A DNA stretch of 64,000 nucleotides from Lytechinus pictus (Eukaryota > Echinodermata > Echinoidea > Temnopleuroida > Toxopneustidae): the NCBI RefSeq assembly GCF_037042905.1, contig NW_026974141.1, forward strand, positions 2,302,001 through 2,366,000, in the 5' to 3' direction. The notes below the pieces were generated by a model. That model saw only the letters and a list, made by a program, of their open reading frames with translations, made no database searches and had not been told where the DNA came from. This document shows positions 23,301 through 64,000 of the stretch, piece after piece; position 1 is the stretch's first letter; every line of letters begins with the position of its first letter. A program made the translations under genes and the position numbers.

Positions 23301-24129
23301 AATTGTTCTTTTTAGACCAGAGGGATGTTTCATAAAGCTGTTTGTAAGTAAAGCGAGTATAAAAATGACTGGTGAACCTTTCTTTCGCACTAAGTAATCA
23401 CCAATGAACATTTAATGGTGAATATCATTTACCATGAGAAAGGATCACCAGTTGTTCCTAAAGTCGCTCTTAACTTACGAACAGCTTTATGAAACGGCCC
23501 CCCAGATTATTCAAAAGGTGTCAAGTACCTACCTAAGTCAGATATTCTCTGCAAGTCAAAGATTGTGATGACTAACTGGTACACAAAATCTGAATTTTGT
23601 AACTTCTTCAATCACGGAAAAGGCTGATAAATTCCTGCAGGAGTATGTGGATGGGTCATTGTGATTTTGTAATGATTTATTTCAAATGATTTGATCTTCA
23701 AATGATTTGATCTCCTTACAGGTACCAGATAAGAAAGTGACAGAAGCAGAAGCGGGAAAGAAGCCACGTACGCCGATCATGACACCAGGACGGGCTGTGA
23801 CTCGTGGTGTAACTCGCGTGCAAGACTCAGAAAACAAAAAGAAAACACCTGCAAAGAGACTAGCAAAGTCACAAAGAACTCAATCCCCTTCAAAGCAAGC
23901 TGTACAAGCAGCCAAAACATATATTGATAGCTTAGAAGAAGAGAACGCAAAGGACAAAAATCTGATTATGCTTATGACGGATGAGGGAGGAATGTTGGTG
24001 AAAGGAACCGTGGCCGAGATGGCATCGCTAGGTAGGGTGCTTGTGATTAATAAGCCAATCACGGACCAGCAGGTTGGTATGGTGGTGATGAAAGACAAAA
24101 AGAAGGGGAAGAAAAAAGGGAAGTCATGA
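10959..24129 (+). CDS. Gene 1 (whole coding span): MULE-transposase-derived protein with SWIM zinc finger, 11 coding exons, 1212 aa
   Basis: Joined exons: 10959-11396, 12398-12610, 13680-13855, 14744-15010, 16213-16466, 17382-18267, 19950-20127, 20562-20699, 21407-21626, 22460-22920, 23722-24129; all have GT/AG borders and matching phases. Order along the protein: acidic Ser/Thr-rich N-terminus (1-146); a zinc-binding region with C222, C254 and H295-N-H297, as in FAR1/WRKY-GCM1-type fingers of Mutator-like transposases; a linker; a MULE-like core (about 590-800) with ILDGTY (D596), FFLTDEEH (D666) and SPYH (H690); a SWIM finger C878-x-C880-x8-C889-x-H891; a Glu/Arg/Lys coiled coil (about 970-1050); a Lys-rich tail. 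The usual Cys of the MULE CxxH motif is Ser687 and I cannot place the third acidic residue, so transposase activity is doubtful. Many introns, one long frame and no flanking TIRs suggest a domesticated host gene. I infer nuclear DNA binding. I cannot name a vertebrate orthologue; ZSWIM-type and CARF-like proteins are the comparisons to make. Confidence 0.85.
12398..12610 (+). CDS. Gene 1 coding exon 2 (residues 147-217)
   Basis: Acceptor ACCCCAG|GCA, donor CAA|GTAAGA. It codes for ALLPKDYDYHICAIEIPD and, further on, YTQYRVGRGNRKSKAVRILY. The basic block just before the first zinc-ligand Cys fits the region that precedes FAR1/FLYWCH-like fingers. Confidence 0.88.
13165..13363 (-). mobile_element. 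tRNA-derived SINE
   Basis: On the minus strand: A box TGGTCTAGTGG (13351-13341), B box GGTTCGATTCC (13307-13297), then TTTTCCTTCAGCAAGAAATT, shared with the SINE at 42981. It lies in gene 1 intron 2. Confidence 0.88.
13680..13855 (+). CDS. Gene 1 coding exon 3 (residues 218-276, zinc-ligand Cys pair)
   Basis: Acceptor CTTTCAG|AGA, donor AG|GTAGGT, phase 2 exit. It carries KCQHN (C222) and HTGCQAKLNI (C254), the two Cys ligands expected before an HxH pair in the next exon. Confidence 0.88.
14744..15010 (+). CDS. Gene 1 coding exon 4 (residues 276-365, HxH ligands)
   Basis: Acceptor CTTAACAG|GAA, donor ACAG|GTTTGT (weak). It carries ITHIHNHE (H295, H297), completing a C-C-HxH finger, then YTDLFKAGHSALTAWSFF, which resembles linker helices of MULE proteins. 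Its 3' edge is tandemly duplicated in the following intron. Confidence 0.9.
15052..15136 (+). repeat. Tandem duplicate of gene 1 exon 4 3' edge plus donor
   Basis: The segment repeats about 14967-15051 at an 85-bp offset: TATGTATACAG/GTTTGTTAATGC recurs as TATGTATATAG/GTTTGTTAATGC. The copied coding part still reads DRAYNLDLAYVYR. A shorter third copy lies at 18308-18355. Confidence 0.9.
15833..16186. mobile_element. hAT-like non-autonomous element next to the exon 5 acceptor
   Basis: The ends are CAGGGCTCCCA and TGGGAACCCTG, an imperfect inverted pair of the CAGGG type. Both are flanked by AAAGGT (15827-15832 and 16187-16192). Internal CAGGGAAATTTT-like repeats. The right flank duplicate ends 20 bp before the exon 5 splice acceptor. 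hAT elements make 8-bp duplications, and only 6 bp are seen. Confidence 0.6.
16213..16466 (+). CDS. Gene 1 coding exon 5 (residues 365-450, low-complexity linker)
   Basis: Acceptor CATCCCTAG|GAT, donor GGAG|GTAACA, phase 1 exit. It reads YRIFYRMIRERKPHLMKP and then a Gly/Thr/Ser-rich, acidic linker ending in TKRMKLDVGG (a possible NLS-like KRMK). No domain recognised. Confidence 0.82.
16752..16918. repeat. Imperfect direct/inverted repeats in intron 5
   Basis: AACGCCCTTAG occurs twice in one orientation, and GCGCAAGGGCGTTTCTGCA gives the reverse complement of the second copy. The pattern suggests a small fold-back element. Confidence 0.45.
17382..18267 (+). CDS. Gene 1 coding exon 6 (residues 450-745, MULE transposase-like core)
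   Basis: Acceptor TCCAAAG|GGA, donor AAAC|GTAAGA, phase 2 exit. An acidic stretch (EEEILEEEEEDS) leads into the core. ELCILDGTYQSFGQ (D596) matches MULE strand 1, GIPLGFLVLSSMD the second strand pair, and FFLTDEEHF (D666) with FPNANVLISPYH (H690) the second catalytic region. The exon is more GC-rich than its introns, as expected for a coding sequence under selection. Confidence 0.92.
18308..18355 (+). repeat. Third, dispersed copy of the exon 4 3' edge
   Basis: GTGTTAGTATCATGGTATAA and GATAGGGCGTACAATCCGGA match the exon 4 end and its flank at 14976-15140 but lie 3.3 kb downstream, in intron 6. In frame it reads DRAYNPDMT, then a stop. Confidence 0.75.
18433..18706. mobile_element. MITE with long terminal inverted repeats
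   Basis: The left end GGGCCCTGTCTTACAAAGAG and the right end CTCTTTGTAAGATGGGGCCC are inverted. Each is followed inward by an AGTTACGATTGAT hairpin. About 275 bp, no coding. Confidence 0.8.
19060..19775. mobile_element. Non-autonomous element with repeated GATAGACCATTTTACCATCT motifs
   Basis: The terminal inverted repeats begin CGGCCGTCAGATGGTAAAAC and mirror at 19775. The same roughly 20-bp motif recurs inside in both orientations at about 19315, 19342, 19398, 19453 and 19580, with a near-perfect hairpin at 19315-19363. No coding capacity. Confidence 0.8.
19950..20127 (+). CDS. Gene 1 coding exon 7 (residues 745-804)
   Basis: Acceptor TTTACAG|GTA, donor ACAG|GTAAGA, phase 0 exit. It reads YREFAPFVIAGIVNRWNEWM then HTMGVGSCPWQKVMNCMRDR, the helical tail of the MULE-like core. 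An acceptor 6 bp further in is possible. Confidence 0.85.
20130..20490 (+). repeat. GAT/GTG trinucleotide microsatellite
   Basis: Long impure (GAT)n and (GTG)n runs directly after the exon 7 donor. They give spurious Asp, Met or His-rich frames on both strands. Confidence 0.95.
20562..20699 (+). CDS. Gene 1 coding exon 8 (residues 805-850)
   Basis: Acceptor TTCTTTAG|ATG, donor ACTCAG|GTAAGG, phase 0 on both sides. It codes for THFLLNGVDRAYQTNLEEGC and, later, LDPYITKTGITQ, linking the core to the SWIM exon. Confidence 0.87.
20845..21050. repeat. TCA/ATC microsatellite in intron 8
   Basis: Interrupted (ATC)n tracts between 20845 and 21050, in unremarkable intronic DNA that runs on to exon 9. 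Confidence 0.9.
21407..21626 (+). CDS. Gene 1 coding exon 9 (residues 851-924, SWIM zinc finger)
   Basis: Acceptor ATGACAG|CTA, donor ACAG|GTAATA, phase 1 exit. VCSCIAGRAGYYCVH matches the SWIM consensus CxCx(n)CxH, which follows the transposase core in plant and animal MULE-derived proteins. The exon is GC-rich. Confidence 0.92.
21905..22440. mobile_element. G-rich insertion and partial TTAAGTCCACCCC-family MITE
   Basis: A poly-G run and GGGGCCAGCCCCC-like inverted pieces (21905-22050) precede one arm of the MITE family seen complete at 36601-37196 (TCAATTCCACCCCAGAAAGA, then the GATATGCAAATGAGAG motif). The second arm is missing. Confidence 0.65.
22460..22920 (+). CDS. Gene 1 coding exon 10 (residues 924-1077, coiled coil)
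   Basis: Acceptor TTCAACAG|GAA, donor GAAAAG|GTAATT. After a helical start (LLDTMQQLAQVVEANMSTLK) comes about 80 residues of Glu/Arg/Lys heptad-like sequence, then VERLSWLFSENTNLDVKTIV. The charged coiled coil is probably a later fusion to the transposase core. Confidence 0.88.
23325..23505. mobile_element. MITE, TTTCATAAAGCTGTT family
   Basis: The inverted ends are TGTTTCATAAAGCTGTTTGT and ACGAACAGCTTTATGAAAC, with an internal AAAGGATCACCAG motif. Related copies lie at 27085-27265 and 29785-29970. Confidence 0.8.
23722..24129 (+). CDS. Gene 1 last coding exon 11 (residues 1078-1212 and stop)
   Basis: Acceptor CTCCTTACAG|GTA, stop TGA at 24127-24129. The Lys/Arg/Thr-Pro-rich tail has several possible NLS motifs (KKKTPAKR, KKKGKKKGKS) and a short hydrophobic patch (LVKGTVAEMASLGRVLVI). 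No domain recognised. Confidence 0.87.
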   Translation, partial: VPDKKVTEAEAGKKPRTPIMTPGRAVTRGVTRVQDSENKKKTPAKRLAKSQRTQSPSKQAVQAAKTYIDSLEEENAKDKNLIMLMTDEGGMLVKGTVAEMASLGRVLVINKPITDQQVGMVVMKDKKKGKKKGKS

Positions 24130-24904
24130 CACGAGAGCATGATCGGTGGGAATTGACCAATCAGATGCAAGATGCTGACCGCGTAGGGGCATGGATGATG
24201 TTCAGGCAACCAATCAAAGATCAGCAAGTCGTGCCATCAAAACATGATCAGATGGCACTGACCGATCAGATGCGAAGTGTACTCATGGGCAAATGATTAT
24301 GTCATGCTAACCTGTCGGTGATTGGCAAGTAGTGGCATGAAAATATCAATTGGAACTGACCTATCAGATGGAAGGGGCAGTTCCGCTAACCAATCAAAGA
24401 TCAGCAAGTCACATGCCATCAAAACATGATCAGGTGGAACTGACCAATCAGATGCAAGATGACGAGTGCATGCGAGCAAGATGATGATCTGCCAACCAGT
24501 CATAGTTCAGCAGATTGGCATGGTGATGATGAAAGGTGAAAGATATGGAGTCATGTGAAGAAAAAAAGCATAATCCATTGAAACTGACCAATCAGATGAG
24601 AGATGATGTATTCATGGGGCATGATAATGTCTGTGCAGCTGATCACAGACCAGCAAATCATTTCATTTGATTCTGTTCGAACTCATTTTTAGATCGTTAC
24701 CACAACTGGTATTTATCTTTAAATCAGAAAGGTACCATCTGTGTAGGGATATGGATGCATATATTGTAATGAACTTTCCTTAAGCTAAAGCTGTATTAAA
24801 ATATAGCCATATCCTTTTGTGGTGCAAAGGAATAACAAAAATAACCAATAAATTATTCATTGGTTATTTTTTTATTGTGATAACTGTTATTGTTGCCATC
24901 ATTT

Positions 24905-25080
24905 TCATATTCATCTCCACCATCAGTTATCATCATCTTCATCATCACCATTATTATCAACTTCACCATCATCACCATAATCATCATCGTCACCATCATT
25001 ATCTTCACCATCATCACCATCATCAACTCATCATCATCATCTTCATCATCATCTTCACCATCATCATCACCACCAATCAT
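24905..25080. repeat. CAT/ATC microsatellite in the presumed 3' UTR of gene 1
   Basis: (CAT)n/(ATC)n runs with interruptions. The segment 24130-24700 before it holds diverged repeats of ACTGACCAATCAGATGCAAG-like sequence. Confidence 0.9.
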
Positions 25081-25122
25081 ATGATCTTCATGATAATTAT
25101 CTTCACCAAGCCTTATGAAATG

Positions 25123-25139
25123 AATAAAGGTTAAATAAA
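25123..25139 (+). terminator. Candidate poly(A) signals of gene 1
   Basis: Two AATAAA hexamers (25123-25128 and 25134-25139) lie about 1 kb after the stop and are the first good pair on this strand. Not confirmed by transcript data. Confidence 0.5.
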
Positions 25140-25199
25140 AAACAAATTGGAAAACAGTAATAGTGTATGAATATTTCTGTTATGTGTTATGTATGTATC

Positions 25200-25680
25200 A
25201 TTCAAATTTGATCAATGAATGGAAAAAAGTGAGTTATTAATATTAGAAGGATGATATAAAGATAAGGTTTTGGATAAAAGAGAAAGGGCAAGATAAAGCA
25301 AAGAATAAACTAAATGAGAGTGAAGGGTGAGAGAGGGAAAGTGAACGTGACAAATGAAGAGGAGATAGAGATGTGAACATGATAGGACAGAGTTGGATAT
25401 TTTTTTCTTTTTTTTTCTATAACTAGTCTTTAGTGACAATTTCTTCGATTACGTATCATTCAAATTTGATCAATGAATGGGAAAAACAAGGATGATATAA
25501 AGATGAGGTTTTGGACAAAAAGAAAAGGGCAAGATAAAGCAAAGAAACTAAATGAGAGGGAAGGGTGAGAGAGAGAAAGTGAGCAAGAGAAGGAGATAGA
25601 GATGTGAACATGACACAACAGAGTTGGATTTTTTTTCTATTACTAGTGGTTACTGTCTTTAATGACCATTTCTATATAAA
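25200..25680. repeat. Direct duplication of intergenic sequence
   Basis: CATTCAAATTTGATCAATGAATGG at about 25200 recurs at about 25460 (shown here as a site, not in full), and both are followed by GATGATATAAAGATRAGGTT-type sequence: two diverged copies of a 250-bp unit. No gene seen. Confidence 0.75.
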
Positions 25681-25911
25681 GTGTTCAATTGCAAATCAAG
25701 GGGAGTCCCCAAAATCAAGTGTTGTTTGGAATAGCAAGAATGTGGGTTGTATTTGAAAGCAAATCAATTAAAATTTGCATTTAGTCAAGATTTTATGCTT
25801 GATTTTTGGACTTGCACATAATTTGGAATTAAAAGGTTTCATTCAATGCTCATGAATGAGATCTTTTGAGACTTTTTGGACTAAGGTGGAATCTGACTTA
25901 TCAAAGGCTGA

Positions 25912-26650
25912 CTTAACCCTAAAAAGAGTGGGCTATTTCAACTTCCTCAAGACAGGGGGGAGATGATTCAGCCCCCCCTTATGATCTCGGCCTTTGATCG
26001 CATGATCGCGACAAAAATCGGCACACGGGTTGCTCATGGTATAATCTCCAAAACTGTTCAATCAAATTCTTTGAAAAATCTCATTTCTAATTTATTATGC
26101 TAATTAATATGTAAATTCATAAAGTTTGCACTAACTAAATAAGGCCCCTAAAATGCTTTGTTGTTCAGACTCTTTATAGGATTCTGATCAAATGTACTTA
26201 AAAAGAAAAATTCAATATCATAATTATTTTCTTATGTATTTTATTGTTTTTAAGTTTCTTCTTTGTTTTTTTACTTTAGGTTTTTTATTGTTTGTTTCAA
26301 TTGAAATTGTCTGGGACTTGCTGGCCATAAACAAAATGAAATTGAGTCAAATCAGTAAAAAGATAAAAAATTATACATTTATGAATTTTGGCTAAAAAAC
26401 TATGTTCATTGGATTTGTACATAAATTCACATATTTGAGCAATTTTGGGTCTGCATTCACTTACGAAATGCTTTAGAATTTCGGAACCGTGTAACTGGGG
26501 GTTGCAATTTTGGCCTCAAAAATTGCGCGAGACTTGAAAGTAAAACAGTCGGTGAGCGAGGCGGTCAAAAAAATTTGCGGGGCAGATTTATCACGAAAAA
26601 TGAAGAGGGGGGGCTGAATCAACCCTCCCCCAGTCTTATTAGGGTTAACT
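25912..26650. mobile_element. Fold-back element between the two converging genes
   Basis: The left end TTAACCCTAA and a GATTCAGCCCCCCC block are mirrored by GGGGGGCTGAATCA and TTAGGGTTAA at the right. About 740 bp, AT-rich inside, no coding. Confidence 0.7.
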
Positions 26651-26715
26651 GTAAAGAGCTTTCTCGTTTAAAAAAAAATGAATACAGCACTCACATTTTT
26701 TTTTTCATTTTTACT

Positions 26716-26721
26716 TTTATT
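26716..26721 (-). terminator. Candidate poly(A) signal of CSTF3
   Basis: AATAAA on the minus strand, about 1.7 kb after the CSTF3 stop, near the border of the intergenic fold-back element. Other AT-rich signals nearer the stop are possible. Confidence 0.45.
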
Positions 26722-27084
26722 AAGTAAAAAACATACATATTTTTAATATATACAGATGGAACGTACAGAATCACATCAGCTACATCGTTCCTGCTGATGA
26801 AATGGTTTTTATCCACAAGACGGATAGACATGTAAAATTCAAAATTAAATACTAACAGAAATACATTTGATGAGAAATAATGGCAATCAATGTAAATTAT
26901 TTAAACTGGTTCAACCAAATATTCACTTTTGGTTCTTTGCAATTGATTTATCCGTTCAAGTTGAAGACAGAATTAGCTGGATATGACTAAACGTTGACTA
27001 ACAAAAGGAGGGCAAAAGTCACAATCATCAAAATATAGAAACACCAGTTTTTGAGGGAAAAACGCATTCATTGATGTTAAATGA

Positions 27085-27265
27085 TCCGGGTGGGGTGTCA
27101 TAAACCTTGTTCATAAAGTTACAAAAGACTTTACACACAACTAGAATATGTTTTTAGGTGCTAAGTCAGTTACATAGGTATATATCATTTAGCACAAGAA
27201 AGGATCACCGGTCTTGTGTATAGTCATGCATAAACTTAATTGCAGCTTTATGAAACCACCCCCTG
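27085..27265. mobile_element. MITE, TTTCATAAAGCTGTT family (diverged)
   Basis: TGTCATAAACCTTGTTCATA at the left, GCAGCTTTATGAAACCACCC at the right, and AAAGGATCACCGG inside. It lies in the presumed CSTF3 3' UTR. Confidence 0.6.
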
Positions 27266-27956
27266 GCTCTTTTATGGGTGCAACATACATGTATTAACTC
27301 ACAACTGGATAGAATATTGCAACTCTCTGTCTAGAATATGAGATTGCGACTGTGACATCGGTCTGGAAAAATTACTTACCTTTCCTCACGATCTATCATC
27401 TTTCCATGCCTGTTCTTATGTGACGTGATAGGTGTACAAGTAATAATTAGTCAATACAGGCTCATTCACATATGGTGCTACACACCCACTTAACATTTGT
27501 CTTCTTAAGTCAAATTGAATGTGGAATGACAAAAACTGAAGATGGATCAGAATATCTTGGGCTGCCAGAATTGAAATAGTTGTCTACCAATAAACTTCTT
27601 CAAAATGCTAGGAAAATATAAAGCCACGGTAACAATCAGGGCATCACCTTGAGCACTCTACCAAGTTGATACTTTTAGAAATAACACATGGGTGCTATTC
27701 ACACATGGGGTGGGTTGTAGCACCATATCTGAACAGGCCCATATGTGTGCATAGTACTATGTAACCAATTGTAGCATAAATTTAAAAAAATAACAACATT
27801 CATATGACATTGAGCAATTTGCAGGTTGATGATGAAGAACAAACTGTCATGGGCAAGCCCAGCAACAGTCACGGGTGATTCAGCACCTTCATAAGATCAC
27901 AATAGTTTTCAAAATTCATCGACTGTCCCTCTTCTTATGGTGATGATATGAGATTT

Positions 27957-28435
27957 CTGTGAAAATAAACGAACACCCCTCCCTCGACTCTCATATGCTG
28001 ATTAGAAATAGTAAGAAACACCGCTTCCCAACATTTAAATACTGTTCAATAAGAGTTCACAGCTTTGAAACAGTAGCAAGTACATTTCTTCCTTTTGAAT
28101 TGGGCCTCATGAAAATGAAGGACATCCCTCACTCAAGTCCACTGTCTGGACTTTTGAAGAAGTTATAGTTCTTAGTTCTTCCCACTTTTCACATACTGTT
28201 GCCAGTCCACAGCTTTGAGACACTAGCAAATATATTCCTTCCGAATTCAGCTCAATGACAATAAGAATTTAATGACTAGCCCTCATTCAAATATGTTGTC
28301 CACAAGTTTGAAATAGTAATAATCATTTTCCATTCGCCAGCTCTGTTAACAGTCCATAGCTTTAAAACAGTAGCAGATACAGTCCTTCTTTCTTCTGAAT
28401 TTGGCCGCATGAAAATGAAATTGAACGAACACCCT

Positions 28436-28450
<15 letters not shown>
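27957..28450 (-). repeat. About 151-bp tandem repeat overlapping the CSTF3 stop codon
   Basis: Motifs of the CGAACACCCTTCACTTGACT type start at about 27969, 28120, 28271 and 28424, a spacing of 151-153 bp. The units also share CAGCTTTGAAACAGTAGCAA. The 28424 unit contains the real stop codon region; the others lie in the 3' UTR. Confidence 0.75.
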
Positions 28451-61401
<32,951 letters not shown>

Positions 61402-61568
61402 CACTTCGCAGATCGCTTGGATTCGCCTTGCGCCGTAATGTTGATATGAACTGAACTTCTGAAGTTATGCTACCAAAAGATTCGCCTGCAGCATGCTGGC
61501 AGTTTGTTTGCCACATGTTCGCATGATTTGGTTGCTAACTCCAGCCGGTGCGAAACTGCATTAGCGCC
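61402..61568 (-). promoter_or_regulatory. Presumed CSTF3 5' UTR/promoter, element-derived
   Basis: The 167 bp upstream of the CSTF3 ATG, up to the end of the TIR element. No TATA box is evident. Transcription could also begin further upstream, around 62100-62190. Confidence 0.35.
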
Positions 61569-62565
61569 GGTATCCAAATTCTAAGCCCAAGGCCAAGCCT
61601 GAGGCTCAGTCAAGACTCAAGCCAAGGCTCAACTTACATAAATAGGCATAAATTAGCAAAGTAAAGAGTTGAGTCAAGTCTTCAGATCAGACTTCACTCT
61701 TCACAGACTTCAGTTCAGAAGACTTGTCTTCAAATTTCACTCAGTCTCAGTGTACTAATGAACAAGCAAAAAAAATCAGTCCTTATTTCATCATCGAGCC
61801 CCCAGAAACAAAGCTTAAACTACACGTTACTATGAGCAGAATATATCACATAAACAATGTTAAAATAAAGAAACAATTGAAATCGGCAAATTCATGAGGA
61901 AATACAGTCCCATTAACTTAATTTTGTGTGGTCTCAGCTGCAGCTCACACACGCAGTCCAACACAACGCCACATTTCAAAGGCAATTTAGTCAGTGAACA
62001 TACCGTAAACAGCTCCGATCTTATGTCCCCTGACATCTTCTTGTCATCAAAATATGAATTTGAAAGAAATTACACGTTTTAATATTTAATCAAAGTAGAA
62101 TTCCAGCTCAAGAAATTCGGTAGAAGATGGCGATGTCAATCCAGAAATCCCGCAGGTCTTCGAAAATGACCCGGATGCAAGGCCCTCTACGTTGAATTGC
62201 ATATCAAAAAAAGATATTATTTTTGTGTGTTTTCAATTTAATAATCATACTAATTCATTCTTTTAATCAAACAATCTATGTTGAATGTCCCTATTTTGAT
62301 TGATAAAGTGCAAGTTAAAAAATAGTAAAAAAGTCAACTCATTCTATAGGCCTATGTGTGAAAAAATATATAAAAATTACAGTGTGAATTTTGTTTTTAA
62401 TTCATACTTATTTTACACTCAATTTCAAAGTGGTAAAAACTTGATGTGACAGTATAAGAAATTCACACCAATATATTTGTTTAGCTAACTCAATCCAGAA
62501 TACATGAATTTCAGCCACCTTATACTGGTAAATTCCAAAAAATGGTCTTTATATGATTAAAGGGA

Positions 62566-63895
62566 TGGTCCGGGCTGAAAATATTTCTAAATAAATATTT
62601 AAATAAATAGAGTAAAATTTCATCAAAATTGGATAACAATATAATTGAATTTTAAAGTTTATCAATATTTTGTGATAACAGTTAAATGCACATCGTCATG
62701 AATATTCATTAGGTGGGCTGATGAAGTCATATCCCCACTTTCCTTTTTATTACGTTATTACATGAAATCATAAATGTTTCATTTTTTTTCATACATGTGT
62801 AAATGATGTGTCTCCATTATGATGAAATTAGTTGAGGCAATAAAAAAACTAATGCACTTAATCAGTTGTCAATCCAATTGTTTTAGTTCTTGGTAGAAAT
62901 TTTTTGAATAAACCTTATTTCATATAATAAAATACAAAAGAACAAGTGGGGATATGACATCACCAGCTCACCTAATGAACGGTCCACCGGACTATTTCAC
63001 CCACCAAGAACTAAAACCATCCTTCTGAATAAAACATTTATTTTTACGGAGACAAAAGTTTGGAACTCTCTTTTGAAATCAGTGCGCAATAAACCGACAC
63101 ATTTTAGTTTCAGTAATGGGTTAAAGAAAATTCTTCTCAACAAATATAAACCGCAGATCTCCAACGTCTCTACTTAAACAGCTTCCTTTTCTTTTTCTTA
63201 TTCTCTCTTCCTCTCTCCTCACACTTTTGTCTTCTCTTTTAATTCTTATTGTGCAGTTCTCTTGTTTGTTTTGTCTATTTTGGTCTTTTGGATTGTTTTC
63301 TGTAGTGTTTTTTTTTTGGTGGTTTCTCTATCCTGTTTTGTTCTGTCTTGTCCTCCTCTGTACACTGTCTTTGTTATCTTCCTGTTATTAATATTCCGTC
63401 TTGTCTTGTCTAATCTATTTTTTATAAACACTATCTGAATCGTTGTTTTGTATATTTTCTTGTATACCATGGGTATGATCATGCTGTAATGATTGTATTA
63501 AGTTTTATATAGTGCATAAAACATACGAAGCTAGACCCCAATAGTATTTTTCAATTGAACATTGGTAATTTCTATTTGTATTTGATAAATTTTAATTAGT
63601 TATTTATTTCAGAGGACTCACATAAACAAGCGATGCTTTCCAGTGAGTTCCCTTTTTTCATTTCTGTTTTCATATTCTGATTTGTTCCTACTTACCTTGT
63701 AAATTTGTTTGAAATGAAGAATAAATTCAATCAATCAAACAATATCCATGAAGACATGCCTAGAACTGGCCAGAATAATGCAAATCTTTAAAATTCAATA
63801 ACTTCATTATTTGTCATCCGATTTTGATGGAATTTTCAGCATGTTACTTTGTGAATTTATTGCGATATAAATATCTCCAGCCTAGACCATCCCTT
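62566..63895. mobile_element. Fold-back MITE split by a LINE insertion
   Basis: TAAAGGGATGGTCCGGGCTG at the left and CCTAGACCATCCCTTTAAGA at the right are inverted ends. The arms continue with AAATTTCATCAAAATTGGAT against ATCCGATTTTGATGGAATTT. The arm sequence is interrupted from about 62980 to 63745. Confidence 0.88.
62980..63177 (+). pseudogene. C-terminal fragment of a LINE ORF2 (CR1/L2-like)
   Basis: An open frame with no ATG reads TKVWNSLLKSVRNKPTHFSF and, after a Gly-Leu-Lys stretch, ILLNKYKPQ, and stops at 63175-63177. VWNSL followed by a basic helix is the usual end of CR1/L2/Jockey-type ORF2. The insertion continues as a 3' UTR ending AATTCAATCAATCAA near 63743. Confidence 0.65.
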
Positions 63896-64000
63896 TAAGA
63901 AGGAGTTGAGGTATTGGCCCGGGGGTATAGGGTAAATTTTTTCCTGGTAATATGTATTTGGGTGTTATATTTTGTTTTAAAAAAATATTTTACTGTATTT

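Noticed and set aside
62127..62195. Short plus-strand ATG frame (about 22 codons) upstream of CSTF3
   Set aside because: Too short, no splice donor in frame and no recognisable product; it may only mark a GC-richer promoter patch.

Overview
This window is animal nuclear DNA, most likely from a sea urchin (Echinoidea). It is AT-rich with long introns, the spliced genes encode metazoan proteins, and the DNA between exons is packed with fold-back MITEs, tRNA-derived SINEs and a Penelope-like retroelement of kinds I associate with echinoid genomes. The species cannot be fixed from sequence alone; Lytechinus/Strongylocentrotus-type is my best guess. There are no bacterial features.

Two protein-coding genes converge tail to tail. 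Gene 1 (+ strand, coding 10959-24129) has 11 coding exons, all joining in frame to a predicted 1212-aa protein. It has an N-terminal C-C-HxH zinc-binding region, a MULE-transposase-like core, a SWIM zinc finger (CxCx8CxH), a charged coiled coil and a basic tail. It looks like a domesticated Mutator-like transposase rather than an active transposon. Gene 2 (- strand, coding 61401-28436) is CSTF3 (CstF-77/Suppressor-of-forked), the HAT-repeat scaffold of the pre-mRNA cleavage stimulation factor. I resolved 18 coding exons with consistent phases, giving 734 aa. The tails lie about 1.6 kb apart (about 25.1 kb and 26.7 kb), with a MITE between them.

Layout: 1-9.9 kb is nested repeats (a 1255-bp tandem duplication, inverted GCGAGC-rich arrays, a TA-flanked fold-back element and a possible THAP remnant); 9.9-25.1 kb is gene 1; 25.1-26.7 kb is intergenic; 26.7-61.4 kb is CSTF3, whose introns hold a 5'-truncated Penelope-like element (32.4-35.3 kb), a 2.2-kb pyrimidine-rich fold-back element (40.8-43.0 kb) and many MITEs/SINEs; 61.6-64 kb is upstream DNA with a MITE split by a LINE 3' end.

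The most interesting signals are in how the genes are built. (i) The only recognisable first coding exon of CSTF3 lies inside a 360-bp element with perfect 25-bp terminal inverted repeats and a perfect 8-bp target duplication. (ii) CSTF3 exon 3 is followed by a very weak 5' splice site (GTCATT), an immediate stop and intronic AATAAA signals, which matches the autoregulatory intronic poly(A) arrangement known for vertebrate CSTF3. (iii) CSTF3 intron 7 holds about 11 tandem copies of the 5' edge of exon 8, each keeping a 3' splice-site-like end. Comparable exon-edge duplications occur after gene 1 exon 4 and in the CSTF3 3' UTR. (iv) Several MITEs end within about 10-25 bp of splice sites.
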